Shown in pieces: positions 43,632-52,054 of a stretch of 64,000 bases of DNA; the first letter of the stretch is position 1, and every line of letters starts with the position of its first letter. This stretch comes from a virus. Location: IMG/VR virus record IMGVR_UViG_3300021093_003813, positions 36,968 to 100,967 of that record; one strand, written 5' to 3'. The notes below the pieces were generated by a model that saw nothing but the letters and a program-made list of their open reading frames with translations, was not told the origin of the DNA and searched no databases. A program made the translations under genes and the position numbers.

Positions 43632-44570
43632 TTATAGGTTTGTGAAATTTCTATTATTATGGGTTATAACAACTTGATATGCATGTATTAACTGTTTGAT
43701 TCCATAATTTAAATCAAAGGCAGGACGCCATCCTAACTTTTCCAGTTTCTCGTTGGACACGATGTAATTTCTCTTATCAAAATCTTCCTTGAACTCATCT
43801 TGTTTAATGACCAACGAAGGGATATACTGCTTAATTTTTTCTGCTAATTCTAGCTTGCTCAAGTTGGCTGTTGAAAGCCCCACATTAAACGCCTGCCCTT
43901 TACATTTATCATAGTTTTCAATCACAAATTGAAACGTTCTCGCAATATCCTGAACATGGATATAGTTTCGTTTGAAATGCCCCTCAAACAAGACCAAATA
44001 TCCATCGACGATGGATTTGTATACGAAATCGTTTACCAATAGGTCTTGACGCATTCTTGGTGAAACGCCAAACACCGTTGCTAAGCGTAGTGAAACTCCA
44101 TTGCCATTTCTTAGCATAGCAGATTCAGCATCGCATTTGGTTTCTGCATATAGTGACAAAGGTTTGAATGGGCTTTCTTCGGTTATGATATGCTCGGATG
44201 ACCCATACTGACTATTGGTGTTAGGGAGAATCAATTTCTGAACGTCTGTCAGCACAGCTAGTATGTTTTCAATCTGTTTATAGTTTACATCAATAGTTAA
44301 CTGGGGATTCTTTTTACATGCCGGCATCCCTACAATTGCAGCTAATGGAATAATCACCTCATGTTCCTTTACTAACTTTTGTAACAAAGAAACATCACGC
44401 ACATCACCTAACATGAATTGGAAGTTTGGGTTCTTGAAAAGATGCAGTATGGATATTTGTTTGTACAACAAGTTATCTAGAATGGATACACTATACCCCG
44501 CCGATAATAGATGCTCGGCTATAGTAGAACCTAAATATCCCGCTCCTCCTGTGATTAATACCTTGGTCAT
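43632..44570 (-). CDS. NAD-dependent sugar epimerase/dehydratase (intact SDR)
   Basis: A 312-residue extended SDR. The Rossmann motif is LITGGAGYLGSTIAE (GxxGxxG); catalytic Ser-Tyr-Lys appear in TNSQYGS and YAETK (YxxxK). RLATVFGVSPRMR and NYIHVQDIARTFQFVIENY are the usual substrate-side segments. It acts on a nucleotide sugar with NAD(P), for example 4-epimerisation; the sugar cannot be named. It is the only one of the three neighbouring SDRs with a standard active-site Tyr. Confidence 0.85.
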   Translation of the reverse strand: MTKVLITGGAGYLGSTIAEHLLSAGYSVSILDNLLYKQISILHLFKNPNFQFMLGDVRDVSLLQKLVKEHEVIIPLAAIVGMPACKKNPQLTIDVNYKQIENILAVLTDVQKLILPNTNSQYGSSEHIITEESPFKPLSLYAETKCDAESAMLRNGNGVSLRLATVFGVSPRMRQDLLVNDFVYKSIVDGYLVLFEGHFKRNYIHVQDIARTFQFVIENYDKCKGQAFNVGLSTANLSKLELAEKIKQYIPSLVIKQDEFKEDFDKRNYIVSNEKLEKLGWRPAFDLNYGIKQLIHAYQVVITHNNRNFTNL

Positions 44571-44612
44571 ATCTTAAACCCCAAAAAATTTGTCTTGATG
44601 TGTGTAAAAACA

Positions 44613-45587
44613 TTATCCCCTAAATTCATCTTTATGTCTCAGATACCAATCATGGGTTTTAAGTAATCCATCTTCTAAACTCGTTTTCGCTTCCCAACCC
44701 AATAGTGTCTTGATTTTGCTAGAATCAATTTTTCTTACCGGTATCATGGAAGGTTTACCTTGAACATATTCAACAGGATTGGAATTGTTGACTAACTGTT
44801 TCATCACATCAAGCACCTCGTTCACCGAGTATACTTTGTTAGACCCCACATTGAAAACATCATAAGTGTTTTGCTGTTCCATGATTATTTGAATAGCCTC
44901 TACAAAGTCATCAATATACACTAAATCTCGCAGTTCTGAACCATCTCCCCATATGGGAATAGGATTCATGTTATCAGCCACTTTTCGTATAGTTGCAGGC
45001 GTTACATGGCATTTATTAAAGTCAAATTTATCATGAGGCCCATATAGATTTGCTGGGCGCACCACAACTGTTGTCATGGGATTTGGTAGATACTTAGCGT
45101 ATAGTTCGCATTGTACTTCAGCATATCGCTTCATCCACCCTACAGGAAAATACACGGGGTATGGTGGGTCAAACAGAAAATCGGATTCTGTTACAGGCTC
45201 ATCGCCCTTAGGCGGGTAGACTGTATTAGAAGAAATAAAGATGTACTTTTTAATTTTGTTGCGATAAGAACTGTCAATTAAGAAATTGTTCATTGCAACG
45301 TTGGGTGTTACATGCGCTAGAGGGTCAACAACCGTGTCTACAGCATTAGATGTGCTGGCAGCTGCATGTATAACAACATCTACACCCTTTGTGATGTTTA
45401 GGCATGTTTCATAGTCCATTAAATTCCCATGGACATATGTTACTGAGCTAAGAGGATTTCGCACCCTTCTTTTGTGCAAATGCACGACAAGATTTGTGTA
45501 TCCTTGCTCTACTAATCTATTTGTTAAATTTTGTCCAACTAATCCTGAACCACCGGTTATTAAAATCTTCATATCTTTGGTCATCAT
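44613..45587 (-). CDS. SDR sugar epimerase/reductase-like, catalytic Tyr replaced
   Basis: A 324-residue extended SDR with LITGGSGLVGQNL at the start and RPANLYGPHDKFDF and LRDLVYIDDFVEA later, a layout like GDP-L-fucose synthase. At the catalytic place one expects YGWxK; here the chain reads PVGWMKRYAE, so Tyr is Val. Lys is kept. It may be inactive, use another residue, or serve as partner of the neighbouring SDR. A late promoter and GGAGAG lie upstream. Of two adjacent ATGs either could start. Confidence 0.8.
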   Translation of the reverse strand: MMTKDMKILITGGSGLVGQNLTNRLVEQGYTNLVVHLHKRRVRNPLSSVTYVHGNLMDYETCLNITKGVDVVIHAAASTSNAVDTVVDPLAHVTPNVAMNNFLIDSSYRNKIKKYIFISSNTVYPPKGDEPVTESDFLFDPPYPVYFPVGWMKRYAEVQCELYAKYLPNPMTTVVVRPANLYGPHDKFDFNKCHVTPATIRKVADNMNPIPIWGDGSELRDLVYIDDFVEAIQIIMEQQNTYDVFNVGSNKVYSVNEVLDVMKQLVNNSNPVEYVQGKPSMIPVRKIDSSKIKTLLGWEAKTSLEDGLLKTHDWYLRHKDEFRG

Positions 45588-45621
45588 TACTCTCCATACT
45601 AAGTTATACTAAATACATATC

Positions 45622-46605
45622 TCATTCGTCTAAAAAAGACTTGTAACTATTTATAGAGGCTTTTATACCGTCATATAAACTAGTTTTAGCTGCGATGTTG
45701 TATTTTTTCTGGTTTTCAGTGCTTAACAAACGAAGCAGGTCCCCATTAGGCTTAGAGGTATCCCATACGATTGTCCGAACTTTCCCAGCACATTCCTCAT
45801 ATGCTGAAACAATGGTTTCAATAGTATCTTTAATCGTGATGGCTTCACCACAACCAAAATTTATAACATCATTTACTTCATATCTCACGACATCTAAAAT
45901 TCCGTCTGCAACATCCTCACTAAACACAAAATCTCGACGCGGTGAACCATCACCCCAACAAATCATATCACCTTCAGTATTGAATGCCTTCCAGATATTA
46001 GAACTTATCACAGTAGCATCAGGAGAGAAATTGTCGTTGGGTCCATAGATGTTGGAAGGTCTGATTATTGACCATTTTTTCCAGCCATACTGGACTTTTA
46101 AAGAATCTAATGCCAATTCGCCCATTCTTTTTGCCCAACCAGGATGCCAATCATTTTTAGATGGCATGGTTTCCCAAACACTATCCTCATACATCACTTC
46201 AGCAGGGCTATATACACCAACTGACGAGACATAGACAAACCATTCGACACTAGCTTCGAACGAGGCTTTAATCATGTTTGTATTGAACATCAACATTGGA
46301 AACACATAATCAGCAGGGCATTTGGCTGTTCTAGATGGAGACCCCTTGACACCGGCAACGTGCAATACAATGTCAACTTTTTCTTTTCGGAACAATTGCT
46401 CACAATTATGATAGTACGTCAAGTCTGTTTCCAGTAATTCTATCACACCAGAAGAATCTACTGCCATTCTAACCATGCGGTCAGAAAATTTCAAATCTAC
46501 TGCATATACTTTTGTTGCACCAGCTTCAACACACTTTCTAACAGTCGGCATACCAACTAGACCATTGGCGCCAGTTACTAGTACAACTTTATCTTTAAAT
46601 TCCAT
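45622..46605 (-). CDS. SDR sugar epimerase/dehydratase-like, catalytic Tyr replaced
   Basis: A 327-residue extended SDR: VVLVTGANGLVGMPTVRK, FVYVSSVGVYSP with the catalytic Ser region, RPSNIYGPNDNFSPD and RRDFVFSEDVADGI. The expected YGWxK reads HPGWAKRMGE, so the Tyr position is Pro. It shares GW-KR-E spacing with its neighbour at 44613-45587, which suggests one subfamily or a tandem pair. It overlaps the gene before it by 11 bases. Confidence 0.8.
   Translation of the reverse strand: MEFKDKVVLVTGANGLVGMPTVRKCVEAGATKVYAVDLKFSDRMVRMAVDSSGVIELLETDLTYYHNCEQLFRKEKVDIVLHVAGVKGSPSRTAKCPADYVFPMLMFNTNMIKASFEASVEWFVYVSSVGVYSPAEVMYEDSVWETMPSKNDWHPGWAKRMGELALDSLKVQYGWKKWSIIRPSNIYGPNDNFSPDATVISSNIWKAFNTEGDMICWGDGSPRRDFVFSEDVADGILDVVRYEVNDVINFGCGEAITIKDTIETIVSAYEECAGKVRTIVWDTSKPNGDLLRLLSTENQKKYNIAAKTSLYDGIKASINSYKSFLDE
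45648..45655 (-). promoter_or_regulatory. Late promoter core inside the cassette
   Basis: Exact TATAAATAG on the minus strand, 60 bases before the SDR gene starting at 45587, inside the last codons of the SDR before it. It shows that part of the cassette can be read late. Confidence 0.6.
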
Positions 46606-48064
46606 TGGTATCTCTCACTAGCTTTTTCAAAGCAGTTTCAAAGGGGTTAACATTATAATAACTCATTAATAAATTTTGATTGTGCTGCAATACATCTGTT
46701 ATAGAATAATACCAGTTATGAATTTCTTCTAGAGACATTTTGCGTAACTTCAATATCTCCTCACTTATCATTTTAAATCTTGTTCTGGCATCATCAACTG
46801 TGTCATAGCTCTCATCTATGAATGGATGGAACGTTTTAAATCCTATTTTGTGTAGTTCTTTTAGTGTGCCTGCATCACCTAGCATGATGAATGGCTGTAG
46901 ATTCGCTATAGGTCGATATGTTTTTTCTGAAAAGAATACACCTTTGTTTGCAGTGAATCTAGATTCAGTTGTTATGTTAACATAAGTTTGAGAATAGAAT
47001 TCTTTCTTGTTGTTGTTTGTTGTAAATCCACATTTTGCTTCTAAAGATAGATGCTGTGTATCGACTTCATATGGGAGTAGGTTAATTATTTTTTCTGTGT
47101 AGTAGTTAACTGGGCTAATATCAGCACCAACTAAAACAATTTCATGATTGAGATAACTGTCCAAATAATGACTTAAATCCCGCTGTACATCATTAAAGGC
47201 ATCATTTGTTAGGAACAATAAATCACCTCCCAAAAAGCTAAAAATGCCGTCATCAAGCAAATTATGTTTTAAGGCAGTATATGCCAATGCGACTCTGTGA
47301 TACCGTTTCATAGACCGGTTGAACGAAAGAAATTTTTTATCTCGCATCTGGGTCGCATCTAAATCTTCAGGTAATACATATTGACACTCATATCCAAGAC
47401 CACCCCGAAAATATTCTTTCGTTTTCTCGAACTTGTAGAGTTCAACGCCCGCTTGTGTTAATGGCAGATTAACCTCATAGGTCTTGATGTTATCTGTATT
47501 AACGTACTCGTTTCCGCCGACACACACAATGGCATCATCATGAAAAATACCATGTTCTTGTAAGGTTTTACGAAAGGTCACTACTCCTGACACATCATTG
47601 ATTGGCTCAAACGGAATACTAGCTACAATCTTCACTTTTTTCTCACGAAGTAAAGTTAATAATCGGTCAGAAAAAGTATCTATGACGGTATAGGTATGCT
47701 CTACTCCATTTAGAGTATATGTTTGTGGAATCCACAACATATCATAGTTCTTCAATTCAATGGGATAGATGTAAGTACAATTTTCTTCTATCTGATTTTC
47801 ATCAACAAGATTGTTTGCTTCATTATGTTTTTTAAAAAAGCTATAGAAATTGCAATGATAATACCGCAATATTTCCTTGTCATTCTCTTTGCTTAGCTCA
47901 TTCTCTAAAAAATTTTTATTATCTAAAATCCTGTGACCTTCATTTAGAAAGTGTTTATAAGCAAACTTAATAAGCGGGTCTGGCATTACGTTGGGTAAAG
48001 GATATCTGTTACCCAACTCATCAGTGAACCAGTTGCTGTAAACACATTTTAGAATGCTATCCAT
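46595..48064 (-). CDS. Glycosyltransferase-like protein, paralogue family (copy 1)
   Basis: A 489-residue protein. The C-terminal region has FFSEKTYRPIANLQPFIMLG, GFKTFHPFIDESYD and MSLEEIHNWYYSI, shared with the two proteins at 49217-52041. The EK-RP-PF arrangement recalls the donor-binding end of GT10-type fucosyltransferases, hence glycosyltransferase-like; this is weak. The N-terminal half is unlike the other two copies. It overlaps the alpha-like TPP subunit by 16 bases. Confidence 0.65.
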   Translation of the reverse strand: MDSILKCVYSNWFTDELGNRYPLPNVMPDPLIKFAYKHFLNEGHRILDNKNFLENELSKENDKEILRYYHCNFYSFFKKHNEANNLVDENQIEENCTYIYPIELKNYDMLWIPQTYTLNGVEHTYTVIDTFSDRLLTLLREKKVKIVASIPFEPINDVSGVVTFRKTLQEHGIFHDDAIVCVGGNEYVNTDNIKTYEVNLPLTQAGVELYKFEKTKEYFRGGLGYECQYVLPEDLDATQMRDKKFLSFNRSMKRYHRVALAYTALKHNLLDDGIFSFLGGDLLFLTNDAFNDVQRDLSHYLDSYLNHEIVLVGADISPVNYYTEKIINLLPYEVDTQHLSLEAKCGFTTNNNKKEFYSQTYVNITTESRFTANKGVFFSEKTYRPIANLQPFIMLGDAGTLKELHKIGFKTFHPFIDESYDTVDDARTRFKMISEEILKLRKMSLEEIHNWYYSITDVLQHNQNLLMSYYNVNPFETALKKLVRDTNGI

Positions 48065-48678
48065 TTACCGTTACCATAATGGGGATATTTTGATTTATAT
48101 GAGTAATGAATTACGTCTGACGGTATATCTCTTTTGACTTTCCACGTAGCTTCGGTGGGAGTGTATGTAGAAATTCCGTTATCCTCAACAACAAAATACA
48201 ATGGCAGCTCGAAATTTCTTGCATACTTATGCACTTCATAAAAAGCACCTGTCTCAAACGCCATGTCTCCTATGAAACACCATACTTTTTCTGTACCGTT
48301 ATTTTTTTTAATTCCTTGAGCTACACCTAACGCTATAGGCAACGTTGCCCCTACTATCGCAGAAGAATAAAACTTTTCTTCGATGTTGCATATAGTGATA
48401 GATTTACCTTCTAGGATTTGATTTTCTAGCCAGTTAGAATCAATACCTTTGAGCATTGCGTGATAATGAGACCTCCATGTGGAAAATACCCAGTCGTGTT
48501 TGTCTATGCGCTTGAATATTTCAATCAACTGTTCCTCATTCCCATCAGACAAATGAACAGGTCCCCGAATCTTGGCATTTTCCCAATGAGAGACAATCAA
48601 CGTTTCAAAGGCTTGCAAACTCTCCTTGTCATGGTAGCTGTCGTGAATTATTGGATATTGGTCAATATTTTTAATCAT
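48049..48678 (-). CDS. TPP enzyme alpha-like subunit (diphosphate-binding domain)
   Basis: 209 residues from the ATG at 48678, chosen for its ATGA overlap with the RmlC-like stop. It follows E1-alpha order: GPVHLSDGNEEQ, WVFSTWRSHYHAMLKG, SSAIVGATLPIALGVAQGI, and the TPP/Mg motif GDMAFETGAF to VVEDNGIS. The usual E1-alpha is about 320-360 residues, so this is a compact form lacking much of the C-terminus. Its likely partner at 41543-42082 is 6 kb away in the same operon. Confidence 0.8.
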   Translation of the reverse strand: MIKNIDQYPIIHDSYHDKESLQAFETLIVSHWENAKIRGPVHLSDGNEEQLIEIFKRIDKHDWVFSTWRSHYHAMLKGIDSNWLENQILEGKSITICNIEEKFYSSAIVGATLPIALGVAQGIKKNNGTEKVWCFIGDMAFETGAFYEVHKYARNFELPLYFVVEDNGISTYTPTEATWKVKRDIPSDVIHYSYKSKYPHYGNGKWIAF

Positions 48679-49220
48679 GAATCCCGCCGCTGTAATACTG
48701 GTGTTGTTGAAGGCCATTCTATATTGAATCTTGGGTCATTCCACTTTATCACACCTTGCTTAGACTCATCTACAAAGTCACCTGCGTAGAACAATGTATA
48801 ATGAAACATACAATCAGTCAGAGCAAAATGCCCATTAGCAAATCCGGGGGGAATCAAAACTTGATGCTGCAACTTATCTGTTATTATATATGATTCCCAT
48901 CTACCGTATGTTTTAGAGTGTTCACGCACATCTAATACAACCAAATAAATGTCTCCTACCGTTGCTTGCACCATCTTCCAGGTTTTGTCATCATAATGTA
49001 AGCCCCGTAACACACCTTTGTATGATTTAGAAAATCGATTATGGATTTCTGTGTTGGCGGGTAGCAAACTATTAACTGGGTGCAATTTTGTGTGATAGGT
49101 AGTGAAAATTTCACCGCGATATTCCCGATAAACCGAAGGAGTATACACAGGAACATCTGTGCCAAATGTTGTTAGATGTGAGACATCAAAATGATGCCAA
49201 GGGTTAATTTTATAGTTCAT
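48675..49220 (-). CDS. RmlC-like sugar 3,5-epimerase
   Basis: 181 residues from the ATG at 49220, which overlaps the previous stop as ATGA; a GTG at 49226 is the alternative. The cupin core is typical of dTDP-4-dehydrorhamnose 3,5-epimerases: FSKSYKGVLRGLHYD with catalytic His, MVQATVGDIYLVVLDVREHS, then LIPPGFANGHFAL. The normal Arg/Glu/Lys substrate pocket pattern is mostly kept. It suggests that the pathway handles a 4-keto-6-deoxy nucleotide sugar. Confidence 0.85.
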   Translation of the reverse strand: MNYKINPWHHFDVSHLTTFGTDVPVYTPSVYREYRGEIFTTYHTKLHPVNSLLPANTEIHNRFSKSYKGVLRGLHYDDKTWKMVQATVGDIYLVVLDVREHSKTYGRWESYIITDKLQHQVLIPPGFANGHFALTDCMFHYTLFYAGDFVDESKQGVIKWNDPRFNIEWPSTTPVLQRRDS

Positions 49221-50593
49221 ACACACCGTTCTCCCAATTCACGGAAAAAATTTATATAGGTTGCATCATCATATTTATAGAGTGTTAAGGCATGCCTGTG
49301 ATTGTGTACCAATATATCTTCCATCTGCCAATACCAGTTATGAAGTTCTTCTTTCGACATGCCACACAATTTTTGCACCTCATGGTATAGCATTTCTAAA
49401 CGAACATCTGTTCTAGGTTCATTGTCATAACTTTCATCGATGAAGGGATGAAAAGTTTTGAACCCCATATTTCTTAGGTGTTCAAGTGCTCCAGGGAAAG
49501 CAGCAAAAACGAACGGTTGAAAATTTACCAACGGCTTAAAGACCTTTTCTGTGAAGGCTTTATACTCCCCATCCATAAAAGTCTCAGATGCTATGTAGAA
49601 ATATGATGACAAGTTCCAAGCGCTACTTTTATCTTGATTCCCTGCCACGTTAAAAAATTCTACTCCTTGTTCTTCCTCTAGGTTGCGAGGAACCATAGAA
49701 ATGAACTCTCTAAACCTTTCTTCTACTGCGTGGTCAGGTATATTGGAAAGTAATGACCAGTTTCCCTTTTCAAGCAATCCATCCCGGTATAAGTTCAATA
49801 ATAATCTAACTCTATATGGGCGGTTTCTTCTGTTCGGAAACGTGAAATGATATTTCCTGATATCATCTTTTGATTTTGAAAAAGTTTCTTCAGTCAGTCT
49901 ATACTGTGGATTATGTGCATAATAATGTGAGATGTCATGCGCTAAGAAAGAAATATTTCTTACTAAGAATTGTTGTGTAATTTCTGGAAACCAAGACTCA
50001 TACACCTTTTGGGAATTTAACCCATTCATGACTAGTATGATTTGATTTTTAGGTATACCGCTATGCGCTAAAGCATTGTTTAGTGATTGAAAATCACCAC
50101 GGTCAATAACACTTTCGTTACACCATTCTAATAATATAGTGGCGTTTCCCTGTTTAGCATCGTTTAGCACTTCCGCTGAAATATGCTTCCAGAAATACTC
50201 ACCGTTCAACTTACTTCCAGACCAATCTTTACCCGTGAATTTAGTAAAGTGTGGGGTAACTTTAATAGAATAGATGTATTTCTTGTGTCCCTTTTTCTTT
50301 CCATAGTATACAGAGCTTTCAATAACATCAATCAAATCGTGCATACAATTGTTTTTGAAATACGAGCCATTATGTTGTACGCTATTAGGCCAAGTTCCCA
50401 ATTGTTCATCAAAAATCATTTTCATGTTGCTTGACGGTGTTTCTAGATTGATATCAAAGAAACTTTCTGTGCGCAGTTTATTAGAATACAGCGTGTGGAG
50501 ATAGTTTATCACACCTATCTCAGGTGGTGTAGCGTTCGGTAGAATGAAGTTTGGAAACACATAATCATAGAGGAAAAACACAGGTATTTTCAT
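49217..50593 (-). CDS. Glycosyltransferase-like protein, paralogue family (copy 2)
   Basis: A 458-residue protein beginning VFFLYDYVFPNFILPNA. Central LNGEYFWKHISAEVL and C-terminal TEKVFKPLVNFQPFVFAAFP, GFKTFHPFIDESYD and MSKEELHNWYW match the next gene closely over the whole length. No DxD motif is obvious. The TEK-KP-PF end resembles GT10-type transferases. It overlaps copy 3 as ATGA and is probably a recent tandem duplicate. Confidence 0.65.
   Translation of the reverse strand: MKIPVFFLYDYVFPNFILPNATPPEIGVINYLHTLYSNKLRTESFFDINLETPSSNMKMIFDEQLGTWPNSVQHNGSYFKNNCMHDLIDVIESSVYYGKKKGHKKYIYSIKVTPHFTKFTGKDWSGSKLNGEYFWKHISAEVLNDAKQGNATILLEWCNESVIDRGDFQSLNNALAHSGIPKNQIILVMNGLNSQKVYESWFPEITQQFLVRNISFLAHDISHYYAHNPQYRLTEETFSKSKDDIRKYHFTFPNRRNRPYRVRLLLNLYRDGLLEKGNWSLLSNIPDHAVEERFREFISMVPRNLEEEQGVEFFNVAGNQDKSSAWNLSSYFYIASETFMDGEYKAFTEKVFKPLVNFQPFVFAAFPGALEHLRNMGFKTFHPFIDESYDNEPRTDVRLEMLYHEVQKLCGMSKEELHNWYWQMEDILVHNHRHALTLYKYDDATYINFFRELGERCV
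49249..49279 (-). promoter_or_regulatory. Late promoter core(s) before the RmlC-like gene
   Basis: Exact TATAAATA at 49272-49279 and a near match TATAAATT at 49249-49256 on the minus strand, both inside the previous gene, 29-52 bases before the RmlC-like ATG. Confidence 0.6.
50168..50206. repeat. 39-bp perfect repeat shared by tandem paralogues
   Basis: The bases at 50168-50206 recur without change at 51601-51639 and encode NGEYFWKHISAEV in both genes. Flanking DNA has diverged, so the block is under strong constraint or was recently exchanged by gene conversion. Confidence 0.8.
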
Positions 50594-52041
50594 GTCGAAA
50601 CCCTTGTGTGTAGGTACTTGATAAACTCCAAACTTACAACATCATTCTTATACCATGATTGTGTATGGCTTCTATTATGTCGGAGAATAGATTCCATACT
50701 CCAATACCAAACATGAAGCTCTTCCTTTGACATGGAGCATATCCTTTTAATTTCTTTCCCTAGCATATTAAGTCTTTTACTTTCATTTAATTCTGTATCA
50801 TAGCTTTCATCAATGAAGGGATGAAACGTTTTAAATCCTAAATTGCGTAAAAGCTGTAATGCTCCTGGATATGCAACAAAAACAAAAGGCAGGTAATTAA
50901 CCATAGGTTTAAATACTTTCTCTGTGATGGACTTATAATCGCCATGCACTTGCGTAAACGTTTCACTGCAAATGTAAAAATAGGTATTGAGATACGACAC
51001 AGAAGTGGTGTCGTTCCATGCACTGACATTTGTGAAGTTACTCAACGGTTCGACTTGGAGATTGTGTGGGATTTTATCATACAGAGTTTTGACAACACTT
51101 TCATCCATGTAAAGGTCATAATAGTTTCGCATATAGTCAATTTCATTCTGCCGATAATCTAACGGAGACAAACAAGACCAATCCCCTAGGTCTAGAAGAT
51201 TTTCAGATGCCATATAAAATAGCAATGCCATTCTGTGCCCTCGGGGCCTGCGAATCTTGAAAAGAAATTTATTAGGTCTTGGTGTGTTCCTTGATTCTAT
51301 GAAATCTTGTTCAAGAACACAAGAGGGGTCTTTATGTTCTATCATCGAATTAAAATGAAACGAGGTGTTGGCAACAACACCTGGCCAGTTATGTACTTCT
51401 AACCGTCTTTCTTCTTCAGGAAACCACATTTCATATATCTGTTTCGAATTGAAACTATTAAATGCCAATATAATATTTTCCTTAGGTATTCTGCTATATC
51501 TTAGGCATTCATGTAGTCGATGATAGCTCTCTTTTTCAACATAATTTTCTTGACCAAAATCTAATAAAATTATAGCCGTGCCTTTTCTAGCATCATCTAA
51601 CACTTCCGCTGAAATATGCTTCCAGAAATACTCACCGTTTAATTTTGGGTAATTTTGAACGTTGACACCTGTAAATTCATCAAAGTGTGGAGATACAAGG
51701 ATGGGGTAAATATACTTTGGATACATTTTCTTACCAAAGTATACCGATTCTTCGACACCGTTTAAAATATGCCTATAGGCACCTGAGTGCAAGTGGGTTT
51801 CATATCCTTGGCTATTAGGGAAGTTTCCTAGTTCATAGTCAAATACTTTAGAAAGATTACCAAAAGAACTGCCATTCAAAAAGTTTTCTTGACTACCGAA
51901 ATCGAAAAAAGAATTCTTTTGTATTCTATTCGTGTACATGGTGTGTATGTAATTGATAATACCCAACTCATTTATTATTGCATTGGGTAATACTAAATTT
52001 GGGAACACATAATCATGTAAAAAAGGAATCGTGTATGTCAT
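50590..52041 (-). CDS. Glycosyltransferase-like protein, paralogue family (copy 3)
   Basis: A 483-residue protein, full-length paralogue of the previous entry: FLHDYVFPNLVLPNAIINEL, LNGEYFWKHISAEVLDDA, TEKVFKPMVNYLPFVFVAYP, GFKTFHPFIDESYD. Middle parts differ, so donor or acceptor may differ. The two genes share a 39-base identical stretch. Function is inferred only from the C-terminal resemblance and the surrounding sugar genes. Confidence 0.65.
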   Translation of the reverse strand: MTYTIPFLHDYVFPNLVLPNAIINELGIINYIHTMYTNRIQKNSFFDFGSQENFLNGSSFGNLSKVFDYELGNFPNSQGYETHLHSGAYRHILNGVEESVYFGKKMYPKYIYPILVSPHFDEFTGVNVQNYPKLNGEYFWKHISAEVLDDARKGTAIILLDFGQENYVEKESYHRLHECLRYSRIPKENIILAFNSFNSKQIYEMWFPEEERRLEVHNWPGVVANTSFHFNSMIEHKDPSCVLEQDFIESRNTPRPNKFLFKIRRPRGHRMALLFYMASENLLDLGDWSCLSPLDYRQNEIDYMRNYYDLYMDESVVKTLYDKIPHNLQVEPLSNFTNVSAWNDTTSVSYLNTYFYICSETFTQVHGDYKSITEKVFKPMVNYLPFVFVAYPGALQLLRNLGFKTFHPFIDESYDTELNESKRLNMLGKEIKRICSMSKEELHVWYWSMESILRHNRSHTQSWYKNDVVSLEFIKYLHTRVST

Positions 52042-52054
52042 GGGTTTATTAAGC

